From assembly GCA_902826695.1 (NCBI GenBank), contig CADEFU010000004.1, positions 1-64,000 of the forward strand: a stretch of 64,000 nucleotides of DNA, read 5' to 3'. The stretch's first letter is position 1. Each line of letters begins with the position of its first letter. Under the pieces are notes generated by a model. The model did not search any database and had not been told where the DNA came from. It was given only the letters and a program-made list of their open reading frames with translations. This document shows, one piece after another, positions 26,408-35,897 of the stretch. This stretch comes from an uncultured Alphaproteobacteria bacterium (GTDB taxonomy: Bacteria; Pseudomonadota; Alphaproteobacteria; Micropepsales; Micropepsaceae). Both the position numbers and the translations under genes were made by a program.

Positions 26408-27432
26408 CGGCGCTGAAGTTCGAGAGGGTAGGGCACAGCTACGGCACGCGTACGGCGCTCCGCGACTTCACGTTGGCGACTGGCGACGGCGAGATCGTGA
26501 GCCTGCTTGGCCCGTCCGGCAGCGGCAAGACAACGGCACTTAGGATTGCGGCCGGCCTCGAATCCCCACAATCCGGCACCGTGCACGTCGGCGAAAAGCT
26601 TGTGAACGGAGCGGGCGTCTACATCCCGCCGGAAGCGCGCGACGTCGGCTTGCTGTTCCAAGATTTGGCGCTGTTCCCGCACATGACGATCGCCGAGAAC
26701 GTCGCGTTCGGCCTGCGTACCGCCGGGCGCGAACGCCGCACTCGCGCTGGCGAGTTGCTGGATCTCGTCGGACTCGCCGGTCAGGGCAACGTATTTCCGC
26801 ACCAGCTCTCCGGTGGTCAACAACAGCGCGTGGCTCTCGCTCGCGCGCTAGCGCCCTCGCCGCGAGTCTTGTTGCTCGACGAACCGTTCTCGAGCCTCGA
26901 TGTGGTGCTTCGCCAGCAGATGCGCCGCGAGATGGTGAGCTTGCTGAAGCAGCTTGGCACGTCCGTCCTGTTCGTGACCCACGACCCGGAAGAGGCGCTC
27001 TACATGTCCGACCGCGTGGCGGTCATGCGCGACGGCGCGATTCTCCAAGTTGCACCGCCCGAAACGCTTTATCTGGCGCCGGTCGACCGCTTCGTCGCCT
27101 CGTTCTTCGGGCACATCAACATCATTCCCGCTGGCGTGGCCGACGGCCAAGCCGTGACGCCCTTCGGCGCCATAGACGCGAAGGGCTTAAGCGGCGACAT
27201 TGACGTTCTGGTCCGCGCGGAAGGCCTCATCGTTGCGCCCGGCGGCTCTCACGCTGCCGTCCGCTCCGCGCGCATACTGGGTGCGTCCATGCTGCTTGAG
27301 CTTGATCCCGTCCCGTCAACCGGGCTCAGCGGTGTTCTGACCGCTCGCGCCGCTGTCGGCTCGCATCCCGCGGTGGGCGAGCGCGTATCGCTTGCGCTCG
27401 ACCCCAGGCTCTCGTTTGCGTTCGCGCGCTGA
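26404..27432 (+). CDS. ferric iron ABC transporter, ATP-binding protein (FbpC type)
   Basis: 342 residues. Walker A GPSGSGKT (36-43), Q-loop LLFQDLALFPHMT, signature LSGGQQQRVALARAL (from 135), Walker B RVLLLDEPFSSLD and switch histidine FVTHDPEEAL are all intact. The C-terminal 100 residues look like the TOBE-type regulatory domain of this subfamily. It powers the permease encoded just before it. The stop codon is immediately followed, with no gap, by the stop of the convergent binding-protein gene. Confidence 0.9.
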   Translation: MTALKFERVGHSYGTRTALRDFTLATGDGEIVSLLGPSGSGKTTALRIAAGLESPQSGTVHVGEKLVNGAGVYIPPEARDVGLLFQDLALFPHMTIAENVAFGLRTAGRERRTRAGELLDLVGLAGQGNVFPHQLSGGQQQRVALARALAPSPRVLLLDEPFSSLDVVLRQQMRREMVSLLKQLGTSVLFVTHDPEEALYMSDRVAVMRDGAILQVAPPETLYLAPVDRFVASFFGHINIIPAGVADGQAVTPFGAIDAKGLSGDIDVLVRAEGLIVAPGGSHAAVRSARILGASMLLELDPVPSTGLSGVLTARAAVGSHPAVGERVSLALDPRLSFAFAR

Positions 27433-28443
27433 CTACTTCCAGCCCACTTCGTCCATGATGCGCGCGGCCTCGACGCTGTTCTTGGCGAACGCCGTCGCGT
27501 TGATCTGATCTTGCTTGAACGCACCGAACGCGGCCAGCACCGGATGCGGCGCTACGTTCGGATTGGCCGGAAACTCCAAGCTGCCGTTTGTGAACAGGCG
27601 CTGCGCCTCTGGCGACAACAGAAACTCGATCAGTTTGATCGCATTCGCCTTGTTCGGCGCATTCTTCGTGATCGCCGCACCGCTGACGTTCACGTGCGTG
27701 CCGCGATCGCCTTGGTTGGGAAACGCAACGCCGAGCTTCGCGACAATCGCGCGATCCTCGGCTTTCGCTGAAGCCGCAAGCCGCGCGAAATAGTAGCTGT
27801 TGGAAATCGCAACATCGCCCACACCGGCTGCGACCGCTTTGATCTGATCGATGTCGCCGCCTTCCGGCGGGCGCGCGAGGTTCGCGACGATCCCTTTCGC
27901 CCAAGCGCGCGTTTTGTCTGTGCCATGCGCTGCGATGAGCGAGCCGACAAGCCCCAGATTGTAGATGTTCGTGCCGCTGCGGGCGAGCACCTTGCCCTTC
28001 AGCTTTGGATCGGCGAGCGCTTCATAGGTCGCGATGTCCGCCAGCTTCGCGCGATCCTTGTGATAGACGAGCACGCGCGCCCGCACGGCCGCGCCATACC
28101 AATAGCCGTCCGGGTGACGAAGATGCGCTGGCACGATCTTATCAAGCGAAGCGATCTTGACCGGTTGAAGCAGTCCGGCATTCACCGCAAGCGCCAGCCG
28201 CCCGGCATCGACGGTGATGAGCACATCGGCCGGCGACCCCGCACCTTCGCTCTTTAATCGTTGGACGAGTTGGTCGTGCTCGGCCTCGACGACATTGACT
28301 GTCACGCCGGTCGCTTTCGTGAACGCGTCCCAAAGTTGCTGATCGCTGCCGTAATGACGTGCGCTGTAGACATTGACCTCGTCGGCTTGCGCGGTCAGCG
28401 CGAGCGCGCACGCAATGGCGCCGGAGATAAGGAAACGGAGCAC
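27433..28443 (-). CDS. ferric iron ABC transporter, periplasmic binding protein (FbpA/FutA type)
   Basis: 336 residues with a signal peptide (cut after ALALTAQA, about residue 20) and the family opening VNVYSARHYGSDQQLWDAF. AISNSYYFARLA near residue 220 holds the paired tyrosines that bind Fe(III) in FbpA-like proteins. It delivers periplasmic iron to the FbpB/FbpC pair encoded convergently on the other strand. A Fur-type box lies just before its start, so iron repression is likely for this gene; no similar box is seen before the permease. Confidence 0.9.
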   Translation of the reverse strand: MLRFLISGAIACALALTAQADEVNVYSARHYGSDQQLWDAFTKATGVTVNVVEAEHDQLVQRLKSEGAGSPADVLITVDAGRLALAVNAGLLQPVKIASLDKIVPAHLRHPDGYWYGAAVRARVLVYHKDRAKLADIATYEALADPKLKGKVLARSGTNIYNLGLVGSLIAAHGTDKTRAWAKGIVANLARPPEGGDIDQIKAVAAGVGDVAISNSYYFARLAASAKAEDRAIVAKLGVAFPNQGDRGTHVNVSGAAITKNAPNKANAIKLIEFLLSPEAQRLFTNGSLEFPANPNVAPHPVLAAFGAFKQDQINATAFAKNSVEAARIMDEVGWK

Positions 28444-28457
28444 GGGGAGCCTTTCTA

Positions 28458-28476
28458 AGAATGATTATCAATTGCA
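28458..28476 (-). promoter_or_regulatory. Fur-box-like operator
   Basis: On the minus strand it reads GCAATTGATAATCATTCTT, sharing the central GATAATCATT and further positions with the classical 19-bp Fur box (GATAATGATAATCATTATC). It lies about 15-33 bases upstream of the iron-binding-protein start, where a repressor would cover the promoter or leader. Confidence 0.65.
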
Positions 28477-28660
28477 AAGATAGCCATTCGCTGTGGCGGC
28501 TTCAAGCCTGACGGAACAGCGGCAAATGCGCAGGGTCGGGATATGTCTCCCGCCGATGCGTCACGGCCGCTTGAGCTCCAATTCCACCCGAGGCGCGCAG
28601 CGCCCGAGCGAGCGCGCGCGCAAATAGCGGATGCAAATCCTGTGTGCTAGTGGGTGCAAC

Positions 28661-29164
28661 ATGATTGATCCGATCGCGGTCGAACCCGGTTACCGCCACG
28701 TCGCCAAGCTGGCAACGCCGGGCCAGCTACTCACAGCAGGTTCGTCCCGCCTGAAGTGGTACGACATCGCCCGCCACGATACGCCCATAACTGCCGCTGT
28801 CCGCGATCTGGCGCGCACGTTCATCACGTCCGAGGCCGCGCGCGGCAACCTCGAACTCGACCGCGATCTCGGCTTCGCCATTCTGCACCGCTGCGGTGCC
28901 GGCAATGACTTCTATTTCTTGCCCGTGTGCACTTGGCGCAACGCGAACGAAATGTGGGAGTCCGTCTACTACAAGGACGCAGCAATGAGCGCGTTCGCAC
29001 CATTCGTCCAATCCGGCCGCCACAAAGGCACGCTCTGCGTCTGGGAACTTGGGCCAGTAATTCACGAGCAAAAGGCTTGGGTACGCTTCCTGCAATCGCC
29101 GCGCAGCAGCGCCGACGTCAGCGCCTATCTCGCGTCAGTCTACGAAGGCGAAGTCGCGGGCTAA
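28661..29164 (+). CDS. conserved hypothetical protein
   Basis: 167 residues from the ATG at 28661. It is soluble, with mixed alpha/beta character and several tryptophans (FLPVCTWRNANEMWESVYYK, LCVWELGPVIHEQKAWVRFL). There is no signal peptide, membrane segment or motif that I recognise. Codon use is like its neighbours, and it is followed by a strong bidirectional terminator shared with glnA. It faces away from the iron-binding-protein gene; no functional link is evident. Confidence 0.65.
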   Translation: MIDPIAVEPGYRHVAKLATPGQLLTAGSSRLKWYDIARHDTPITAAVRDLARTFITSEAARGNLELDRDLGFAILHRCGAGNDFYFLPVCTWRNANEMWESVYYKDAAMSAFAPFVQSGRHKGTLCVWELGPVIHEQKAWVRFLQSPRSSADVSAYLASVYEGEVAG

Positions 29165-29183
29165 CCGCGCGGGTCAATAAGAA

Positions 29184-29209
29184 AAAGGCCGGGATCGCTC
29201 CCGGCCTTT
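29184..29209. terminator. bidirectional rho-independent terminator
   Basis: An 11-bp stem AAAGGCCGGGA/TCCCGGCCTTT with TCGC loop. On the minus strand it is followed by TTTTTCTTATT, a good U-run for ending glnA; on the plus strand it ends in TTT after the hypothetical gene. Confidence 0.85.
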
Positions 29210-29230
29210 GGGTTGATCTCGGCGATTTGC

Positions 29231-30640
29231 CTACACCGAATAGTACATCTGGTACTCGATCGGATGCGGCGTGTGCTCGTAGGCATACACTTCCTGCATC
29301 TTGAGTTCGATGTAGCTGTCGATGAAGTCGTCGGAGAAGACGTTGCCGCGCTTCAAGAACGCACGGTTCTTGTCGAGGTGCTCCAGCGCCTCGCGGAGCG
29401 AACCGCAAACTTGCGGCACGTCCTTCAGTTCTTCCGGCGGCAGTGCGTAGAGGTCCTTGTCCATCGGCTGGCCCGGATGGATCTTGTTCTGGATGCCGTC
29501 GAGACCCGCCATCAACATCGTCGCATAGGCGAGGTACGGGTTCGCACCCGGATCGGGGAAACGGACTTCGATACGCTTCGCCTTCGGACCGGCGCCGAAC
29601 GGAATGCGGATCGAGGCCGAACGGTTGCGCGACGAATACGCCAGCAACACCGGCGCTTCGAACCCCGGGATCAGGCGCTTGTACGAGTTCGTCAGCGGGT
29701 TCGTCAGCGCATTGATCGCCTTGGCGTGCTTGATGATGCCGCCGATATAGTAGAGGCACATCTCGGAGAGGTCGGCATAACCCGAACCGGCGAACAGCGG
29801 CTGGCCGCCTTTCCAGATCGACTGGTGCACGTGCATGCCCGAGCCGTTGTCGCCCTTGATCGGCTTCGGCATGAACGTCGCCGACTTGCCGTAAGCGGCC
29901 GCGACCTGGTGGATCACGTACTTGTAGATCTGCATGCGGTCCGCAGTCTTCACCAGGGTCGAGTACTTGAACCCGAGCTCATGCTGCGACGGCGCGACTT
30001 CGTGATGGTGCTTCTCGGGCTCGATGCCCATGTCGCCCATGATCGAGAGCATCTCGGAACGAATGTCCTGCGCACTGTCGACCGGCGGCACCGGGAAGTA
30101 CCCGCCTTTCACCGGCGGACGGTGACCCAGATTGCCTTGGTCGTAGCTCTTGCCCGTGTTGTACGGACCTTCCGCCGAGTCGATCTCGACGGAGCACTTG
30201 TTCATGCCAACGTCGAACCGCACGTCGTCGAAGAGAAAGAATTCCGCTTCCGGTCCGAACATCGCCGTGTCGCCGATACCGAGCGATTTCATATAGTTCT
30301 CAGCCGACTTCGCGATCGAACGCGGGCAGCGGCCATACGGCTGATGCGTGGACGGCTCAAGCACGTCGCAGAACAGCACAAGCGTCTTCTGAGCAAAGAA
30401 CGGATCGATCACGGCCGAGGACGGATCCGGCAACAGCGTCATGTCCGACTCGTTGATCGCTTTCCAGCCTGCAATCGACGACCCGTCGAACATCGTCCCC
30501 GTCTCGAACAGGTCCTTGTCGACAAGCGACAGATCGAAGGTCACGTGCTGCCACTTACCGCGCGGGTCAGTGAAGCGAAGATCGACGAACTTGACCTCTT
30601 CGTCTTTGATCTTCTTGAGGACAGTATCAGCGTTAGCCAT
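29231..30640 (-). CDS. glnA: glutamine synthetase, type I
   Basis: 469 residues, the normal length of bacterial GSI. It makes glutamine from glutamate, ammonia and ATP as a cytoplasmic dodecamer. Conserved blocks include [32 protein letters not shown] and [11 protein letters not shown]. The adenylylation tyrosine is present at residue 398 ([11 protein letters not shown]), so GlnE control is expected. It lies 32 bases downstream of glnB on the same strand, the usual alphaproteobacterial glnBA operon, and ends at a strong terminator. Confidence 0.97.
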   Translation of the reverse strand: MANADTVLKKIKDEEVKFVDLRFTDPRGKWQHVTFDLSLVDKDLFETGTMFDGSSIAGWKAINESDMTLLPDPSSAVIDPFFAQKTLVLFCDVLEPSTHQPYGRCPRSIAKSAENYMKSLGIGDTAMFGPEAEFFLFDDVRFDVGMNKCSVEIDSAEGPYNTGKSYDQGNLGHRPPVKGGYFPVPPVDSAQDIRSEMLSIMGDMGIEPEKHHHEVAPSQHELGFKYSTLVKTADRMQIYKYVIHQVAAAYGKSATFMPKPIKGDNGSGMHVHQSIWKGGQPLFAGSGYADLSEMCLYYIGGIIKHAKAINALTNPLTNSYKRLIPGFEAPVLLAYSSRNRSASIRIPFGAGPKAKRIEVRFPDPGANPYLAYATMLMAGLDGIQNKIHPGQPMDKDLYALPPEELKDVPQVCGSLREALEHLDKNRAFLKRGNVFSDDFIDSYIELKMQEVYAYEHTPHPIEYQMYYSV

Positions 30641-30672
30641 TCATGTGTCTCCTTGAGAAGCTCGGTTGATTC

Positions 30673-31065
<393 letters not shown>

Positions 31066-31205
31066 TTAGCGCTTGGGTGCAACCGCGAACATCCGGGATT
31101 CTGCTCTGAACCTAGGCAAGTGTGCACAAACTGTGGGCACGATCACCGCGCCTTGCGACCACTTCCGCGCTTTGCCAAGGTGCCGCCGCTTCGCGAGGCA
31201 CCAAA

Positions 31206-32369
31206 ATGAAGCCGCTGAATCCCACCTTTGCCGGTCTTGGAACGACAATATTCACAGTTATGTCGCAGCTGGCGCAGCAACATGGCGCCATCAACCTCGG
31301 CCAGGGCTTTCCGGACACCGATGGCCCCCTCGCGCTCCGCGAGCGGGCGGCACAAGCGCTGATTGAGGGCCCCAACCAGTATCCGCCGATGGTGGGTGTC
31401 GAGGCGCTCCGCCAGGCGCTCGCCGCGCACGCCAAGCGCTTCTACGACCTTGCATATGATTGGCGCAGCGAAGTGGTCGTCACCTCCGGCGGCACCGAAG
31501 CGCTGACGGCCTCTATCATGGCCCTCGTCAAACCTGGCGACGAAGTGATCCTCTTCGAGCCCGCCTATGACTCCTACCGCCCGATTATCGAAGCCGTGGG
31601 CGGCGTGGCGAAATCGATTCCGTTGAAAGCCCCCGGCTGGACGCTCAACGAACAAGCCTTGGCGGCGGCATTCTCGCCGCGGACCAAAGTCGTCCTGCTG
31701 AACTCGCCGATGAACCCGGCCGGCAAAGTGTTCTCCCGTGCCGAGCTGGAACTGCTCGCGACGTTCCTCAAGCGCTTCGACGCGCTCGCGATTTGCGATG
31801 AGGTCTACGAGCATCTGACGTTTGACGGGTTGAAGCACACCCCGCTTGCGACGTTGCCCGGCATGTACGAGCGCTGCGTCCGCGTCGGCTCAGCCGGCAA
31901 GATCTTCTCCCTCACCGGCTGGAAGGTCGGTTGGGTCACAGGCCCCGCCGCTCTCATCGGTGCCGTCTCGAAGGCCCACCAGTTCATCACGTTCACGACC
32001 GCAGCCGCGCTCCAGATCGCCGTCGCCCACGGCCTCGACAATTTCGAGAGTTACTACCTCACGCTCGCGAAGGAGCTCGAAGGCAATCGCGACTACCTTT
32101 CGAATGCACTCAGCCAACTCGGCTTCGAGCCGCTACTCGCGCAAGGCACGTACTTCCTCACCACCGACATCTCGAAGCTGCGCTTCAACGGCTCTGACGT
32201 CGAGTTCTGCAAACACATGACGGAGCATGCGCGGGTCGCAGCGATCCCGCTTTCCGTCTTCTTCAGTGGCGACGCTCCGCAGACGCTCGTGCGCTTTGCC
32301 TTCTGCAAGCAGCGCAGCGTTCTGGAGGAGTCGGTGCGCCGCCTGTCCGCACATTTCAAACGCAACTGA
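31206..32369 (+). CDS. class I/II PLP-dependent aminotransferase
   Basis: 387 residues from the ATG at 31206. It starts in the way typical of the methionine/kynurenine aminotransferase-like (YbdL/KAT) group: INLGQGFPDTDGP, then NQYPPMVGVEALRQALA, VTSGGTEAL, LNSPMNPAGKVFSRAEL, CDEVYEHL, and the PLP lysine K232 in SAGKIFSLTGWKVGW. The amino donor cannot be fixed; methionine, glutamine or aromatic amino acids are likely. It is the first of five genes spaced by 10 bases or less. Confidence 0.85.
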   Translation: MKPLNPTFAGLGTTIFTVMSQLAQQHGAINLGQGFPDTDGPLALRERAAQALIEGPNQYPPMVGVEALRQALAAHAKRFYDLAYDWRSEVVVTSGGTEALTASIMALVKPGDEVILFEPAYDSYRPIIEAVGGVAKSIPLKAPGWTLNEQALAAAFSPRTKVVLLNSPMNPAGKVFSRAELELLATFLKRFDALAICDEVYEHLTFDGLKHTPLATLPGMYERCVRVGSAGKIFSLTGWKVGWVTGPAALIGAVSKAHQFITFTTAAALQIAVAHGLDNFESYYLTLAKELEGNRDYLSNALSQLGFEPLLAQGTYFLTTDISKLRFNGSDVEFCKHMTEHARVAAIPLSVFFSGDAPQTLVRFAFCKQRSVLEESVRRLSAHFKRN

Positions 32370-32378
32370 GTGACATAC

Positions 32379-33920
32379 ATGATCGACGACAACATGCCGG
32401 TCTTGATCGGCGGCGGTCAGCTAACCCAGCGCACCGCGCTAGCTGGCAAGTTCGAAGAAAGCCTCGACCCGATGCAGCTGCTGCACGAGGCAACCAGGCG
32501 CGCACTCGCAGACACCGGCGCTGGCGACAAGATTCCAGCGCTGATCGACAATATCTCCGTCGTGCGGTTTACCGCCGACTCCTCCGAGGCCGGCCGCCTT
32601 CCGATCGGTCAATACTCGAACGCACCGCGGTCGCTGGGCAACCGGATCGGCGCAAAAGCACGGCGCGAGTACTACACCGCAGCTGGCGGCAACACCCCGC
32701 AATGGCTTGTCAATCGCACCGCCGAAGAGATTGCACGCGGTGAAACAAAGCTCGCGCTGCTCGCCGGTTCCGAAGACCTCGCAACATTGATCGGCGCACT
32801 GAACAAGGGCATCGCGCTCAAATGGGGTGAAGACGCCGGCGGCGAGCCCATCCACATCGGCGACGGTCGCCGCGGCACGAACGACATCGAAAAGGCGCAC
32901 GCGCTCTACTTCCCGGTGAACGCCTATCCGCTGTTTGAAAACGGCATCCGCGGTCACAAAGGACGCTCGGTGCGCGAGCACCAACTCGCGCTTGGCAAAC
33001 TCTTCTCGCCGTTCTCCAAAGTTGCAGCGGCAAATCCGCACGCGTGGTTCCCGAAATTCCGCACGCCCGAAGAAATAGCAACGCCTGCAGACAACAACCG
33101 TTACGTCGGTTTCCCGTATACAAAATACATGAATGCCATAATCCAGGTGGACATGGCCGCAGCGGTCATCATGACGAACGTCAAGACTGCGCGCGAACTG
33201 GGCGTTCCGGCTGAGAAGTGGGTCTACTTGCACGGGTGCGCCGATGCATTGGACATTTGGCACGTCAGCGAGCGCGTGAATTACTATTCTTCACCAGCGA
33301 TTCGAACGATGGGCCAAAAGGCTTTTGCGATGGCGGGGAAATCAGTCGCCGACATGAGCTTCATCGACCTCTATTCCTGCTTCCCGTCAGCGGTCGAAAT
33401 CGGCGCGGCAGAACTCGGCATTGCGGAAGACGATCCGCGCGGCCTTACGGTCACGGGCGGTCTTCCGTACTTCGGGGGTGCCGGAAACAATTACGTCATG
33501 CACTCGATCGTGACGATGATGGAGAAGGTGCGCTCAAAGCCCGGCAGCTACGGCCTCGTCACGGCGAACGGTTGGTACGTGACGAAGCACTCGCTCGGCA
33601 TCTACTCGACGACACCGGTCAAGGGGGCGTGGACGCGCGAGGACCCAAAGTCGTACCAACGCGATATCGACGCCATGCCGCACCCGGAAGTCGAAGTGCG
33701 ACCGGAAGGGGAAGGCACCGTGGAAACGTACACCGTCATGCATGACCGCGCCGGACCGAAGATCGGCATAATTGTCGGCCGCCTCGGCAACGGCAAACGC
33801 TTCCTCGCCCACACCGCCAACGACCCAGCGACACTGAACGATCTGATGGAACGCGAAGCGCTCGGCCGGCGAGGCCGCGTGACGCCCGGCGACAAAACCA
33901 ACCTCATCGTTCTGCAGTAG
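32379..33920 (+). CDS. thiolase-like protein (SCP2-thiolase/TLP1 type)
   Basis: 513 residues. It has a thiolase-fold core followed by an extra C-terminal domain of about 100 residues that looks OB-like (ETYTVMHDRAGPKIGIIVGR). The cysteine expected in the first active-site loop of thiolases is absent (YYTAAGGNTPQWLVN), while the DLYSCFPSAVE motif resembles the HDCF region of thiolase-like type 1 proteins and the NGWYVTKHSLGIYS histidine is present. It is usually annotated acetyl-CoA acetyltransferase, but condensation activity is doubtful without the usual nucleophile. Acyl-CoA binding is likely. The ATG at 32379 is chosen over the GTG at 32370. Confidence 0.75.
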   Translation: MIDDNMPVLIGGGQLTQRTALAGKFEESLDPMQLLHEATRRALADTGAGDKIPALIDNISVVRFTADSSEAGRLPIGQYSNAPRSLGNRIGAKARREYYTAAGGNTPQWLVNRTAEEIARGETKLALLAGSEDLATLIGALNKGIALKWGEDAGGEPIHIGDGRRGTNDIEKAHALYFPVNAYPLFENGIRGHKGRSVREHQLALGKLFSPFSKVAAANPHAWFPKFRTPEEIATPADNNRYVGFPYTKYMNAIIQVDMAAAVIMTNVKTARELGVPAEKWVYLHGCADALDIWHVSERVNYYSSPAIRTMGQKAFAMAGKSVADMSFIDLYSCFPSAVEIGAAELGIAEDDPRGLTVTGGLPYFGGAGNNYVMHSIVTMMEKVRSKPGSYGLVTANGWYVTKHSLGIYSTTPVKGAWTREDPKSYQRDIDAMPHPEVEVRPEGEGTVETYTVMHDRAGPKIGIIVGRLGNGKRFLAHTANDPATLNDLMEREALGRRGRVTPGDKTNLIVLQ

Positions 33921-33922
33921 CC

Positions 33923-34477
33923 ATGGCGCGGCTTTATCTCATCCGGCACGGCGAACCGTCAGGCAGTTGGGGCCAAGCCGACCCCGACCCTGGCCTAACC
34001 GACCTCGGCCGCAAGCAAGCCGAGGGTGCTGCCGAGATACTAAGGAAGACGCCGCCGAGGTTGATCGTCTCAAGCCCGCTCAAACGTGCGCGCGAAACCG
34101 CGATTCCGTTCGCGCGCGCCATGGGCATGGAGTCGACGATCGCAAACGCCGTTGCCGAGATCCCAACACCCGCATCGATCGCGTTCGAAAAGCGCGCCGA
34201 CTGGTTGCGTGGTCTCATGACAGGCGAATGGGGCGCCGCCGAACCGGCGCTGCAATCCTGGCGCAACGGCGTTGTCACCTATCTGACGCAGCTCAACGAA
34301 GACACGGCGATCTTCTCGCACTTCGTCGCGATCAACGTCGCGCTTGGCGCTGCAATCGGTGACGACCGTGTGGTGTGCTTCAAACCTGCGCACGCATCGA
34401 TAACAGTGCTCGAAACGAATGGGCCAGCCATCTCCCTCGTGGAGCTTGGCGAGACCGCCGACACCGTCATCAAATAG
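33923..34477 (+). CDS. histidine phosphatase family protein
   Basis: 184 residues. The phosphohistidine motif LIRHGEPSG (H9) starts the protein, with the second conserved histidine in IFSHFVAINV. RARETAIPFARAMG is the usual substrate-side segment. It removes phosphate from an unknown substrate, in the phosphoglycerate-mutase-like superfamily. It begins two bases after the thiolase-like gene stops. Confidence 0.85.
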   Translation: MARLYLIRHGEPSGSWGQADPDPGLTDLGRKQAEGAAEILRKTPPRLIVSSPLKRARETAIPFARAMGMESTIANAVAEIPTPASIAFEKRADWLRGLMTGEWGAAEPALQSWRNGVVTYLTQLNEDTAIFSHFVAINVALGAAIGDDRVVCFKPAHASITVLETNGPAISLVELGETADTVIK

Positions 34478-34487
34478 GAAGGGCGCG

Positions 34488-35891
34488 ATGAGCGACATTC
34501 ATTGGATGACCGCGACCGAACTCGTCGCGTCCTACCGCAGAAAAGACCTTTCCCCCGTGGACGTCGCCGAATACCTGCTCGGCCGCATCGATGCGCTCGA
34601 CGCGAAAATCAACGCCATGTGCCTGATCGACGCCGAAGCGACGCTGGCGCAAGCCCGCGCCTCCGAAGAGCGCTGGATGGTGGGTGAGCCGCAAGGTCTG
34701 CTCGACGGCGTACCCGTCGCGATTAAAGACCTGGTCGTGTCCAAGGGCTGGCCGACGATGCGCGGCTCGAAAACCGTGGACCCGAACCAACCCGCCGAAC
34801 ACGACGCCCCAAGCGTCGCGCGCCTGCGCGAGCACGGCGCGGTGTTCATCGGCAAAACGACAACGCCCGAGTTCGGCTGGAAGGGCACGAACGACAACCC
34901 GCTCACCGGCATCACGCGCAACCCCTGGAACATCACGAAGACGCCGGGCGGCTCCAGCGGCGGCGCAGGTGCCGCGCTCGCCGCAGGTTACTGTCCGCTC
35001 GCGATCGGGACCGATGCTGGTGGCTCCATCCGCATCCCGGCAAGCTTCAGCGGCGTCTTCGGCTTGAAGCCGACATTTGGCCGCGTCGCCGCCTGGCCCG
35101 CAAGCCCGTTCACAAATCTCGCCCACGTCGGTCCGATGTCGCGCACCGTCGCCGACAGCGCGCTGTTCCTAAATGTCATCTCGGAACCCGACGCGCGCGA
35201 CTGGTACCAACAACCCTTCGCACAGGTTGATTTCTCCTGGAGCCTCGAAAAGGGTCTGCGCGGCGCAAAGATCGCCTTCTCGCCGCGCTTGGGTTGGGTC
35301 GAACGCGTCGATCCCGAAGTCGAGGCAACCGTGGCCGAGGCGGCAAAGCACTTCGCCGAGCTCGGCGCAACGGTCACCAACGCCGACCCGCCCGGCGGCG
35401 ATCCGTCTTCGTTCTTCAAGACGCTGTACTTCTCAAGCGCCGGCTTTCTCCTCGCCGACTATCCCGAAGAGAAACTTGCGCTGCTGGACCCCAACCTCCG
35501 CGCTATTATCGAAGAGTCTCGCTCCATCACCCGCAAAGACTTCCAACTCGCAACGGCGGAACGCGCCGCCTATGGCGCTGGTTTCAAAGCCTTTATGCGC
35601 GACTACGACTTCATCGTGACCCCGACGATCGCAGTCCCGCCGTTCAACACGCCGCTCGTCACCCCCTTCGATCCGAACGGCACGATGTGGATGGAGTGGA
35701 CGCCGTTCACGTACCCCTTCAACCTGACCCAGCAACCAGCAGCCAGCGTCCCCTGCGGTTTCACAGAAGCGGGCCTCCCGATCGGCATCCAAATCGTCGG
35801 CCGCCACGGCGACGACGCGCGTGTACTCCAGGCTGCGCACGCGCTGGAGAAGCGACTGAACTTGGCAGATCGTCACCCGCCAGATATGTGA
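34488..35891 (+). CDS. amidase (amidase-signature family)
   Basis: 467 residues from ATG 34488 with AGGAAGGG upstream. The Ser-cisSer-Lys triad is complete: K80 (VPVAIKDLV), S156 (GGSSGGAGAALAAG) and S180 (GTDAGGSIRIPASF). It hydrolyses amide bonds; the substrate is unknown. It is shorter than GatA and lacks a gatB/gatC neighbour, so it is not the tRNA amidotransferase. It is the fourth gene of the operon. Confidence 0.88.
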   Translation: MSDIHWMTATELVASYRRKDLSPVDVAEYLLGRIDALDAKINAMCLIDAEATLAQARASEERWMVGEPQGLLDGVPVAIKDLVVSKGWPTMRGSKTVDPNQPAEHDAPSVARLREHGAVFIGKTTTPEFGWKGTNDNPLTGITRNPWNITKTPGGSSGGAGAALAAGYCPLAIGTDAGGSIRIPASFSGVFGLKPTFGRVAAWPASPFTNLAHVGPMSRTVADSALFLNVISEPDARDWYQQPFAQVDFSWSLEKGLRGAKIAFSPRLGWVERVDPEVEATVAEAAKHFAELGATVTNADPPGGDPSSFFKTLYFSSAGFLLADYPEEKLALLDPNLRAIIEESRSITRKDFQLATAERAAYGAGFKAFMRDYDFIVTPTIAVPPFNTPLVTPFDPNGTMWMEWTPFTYPFNLTQQPAASVPCGFTEAGLPIGIQIVGRHGDDARVLQAAHALEKRLNLADRHPPDM

Positions 35892-35897
35892 CGTCCC

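Noticed and set aside
28502..28699. 65-codon minus-strand frame ending THRRETYPDPAHLPLFRQA
   Set aside because: The end looks protein-like, but it overlaps the start of the 28661 gene, has no ribosome-binding site, and no family is recognised. A short real peptide cannot be excluded.
31118..31140. Imperfect palindrome GTGCACAAACTGTGGGCAC before glnB as an NtrC site
   Set aside because: Arms are unequal (7 versus 9 bases) and no sigma-54 promoter lies nearby.
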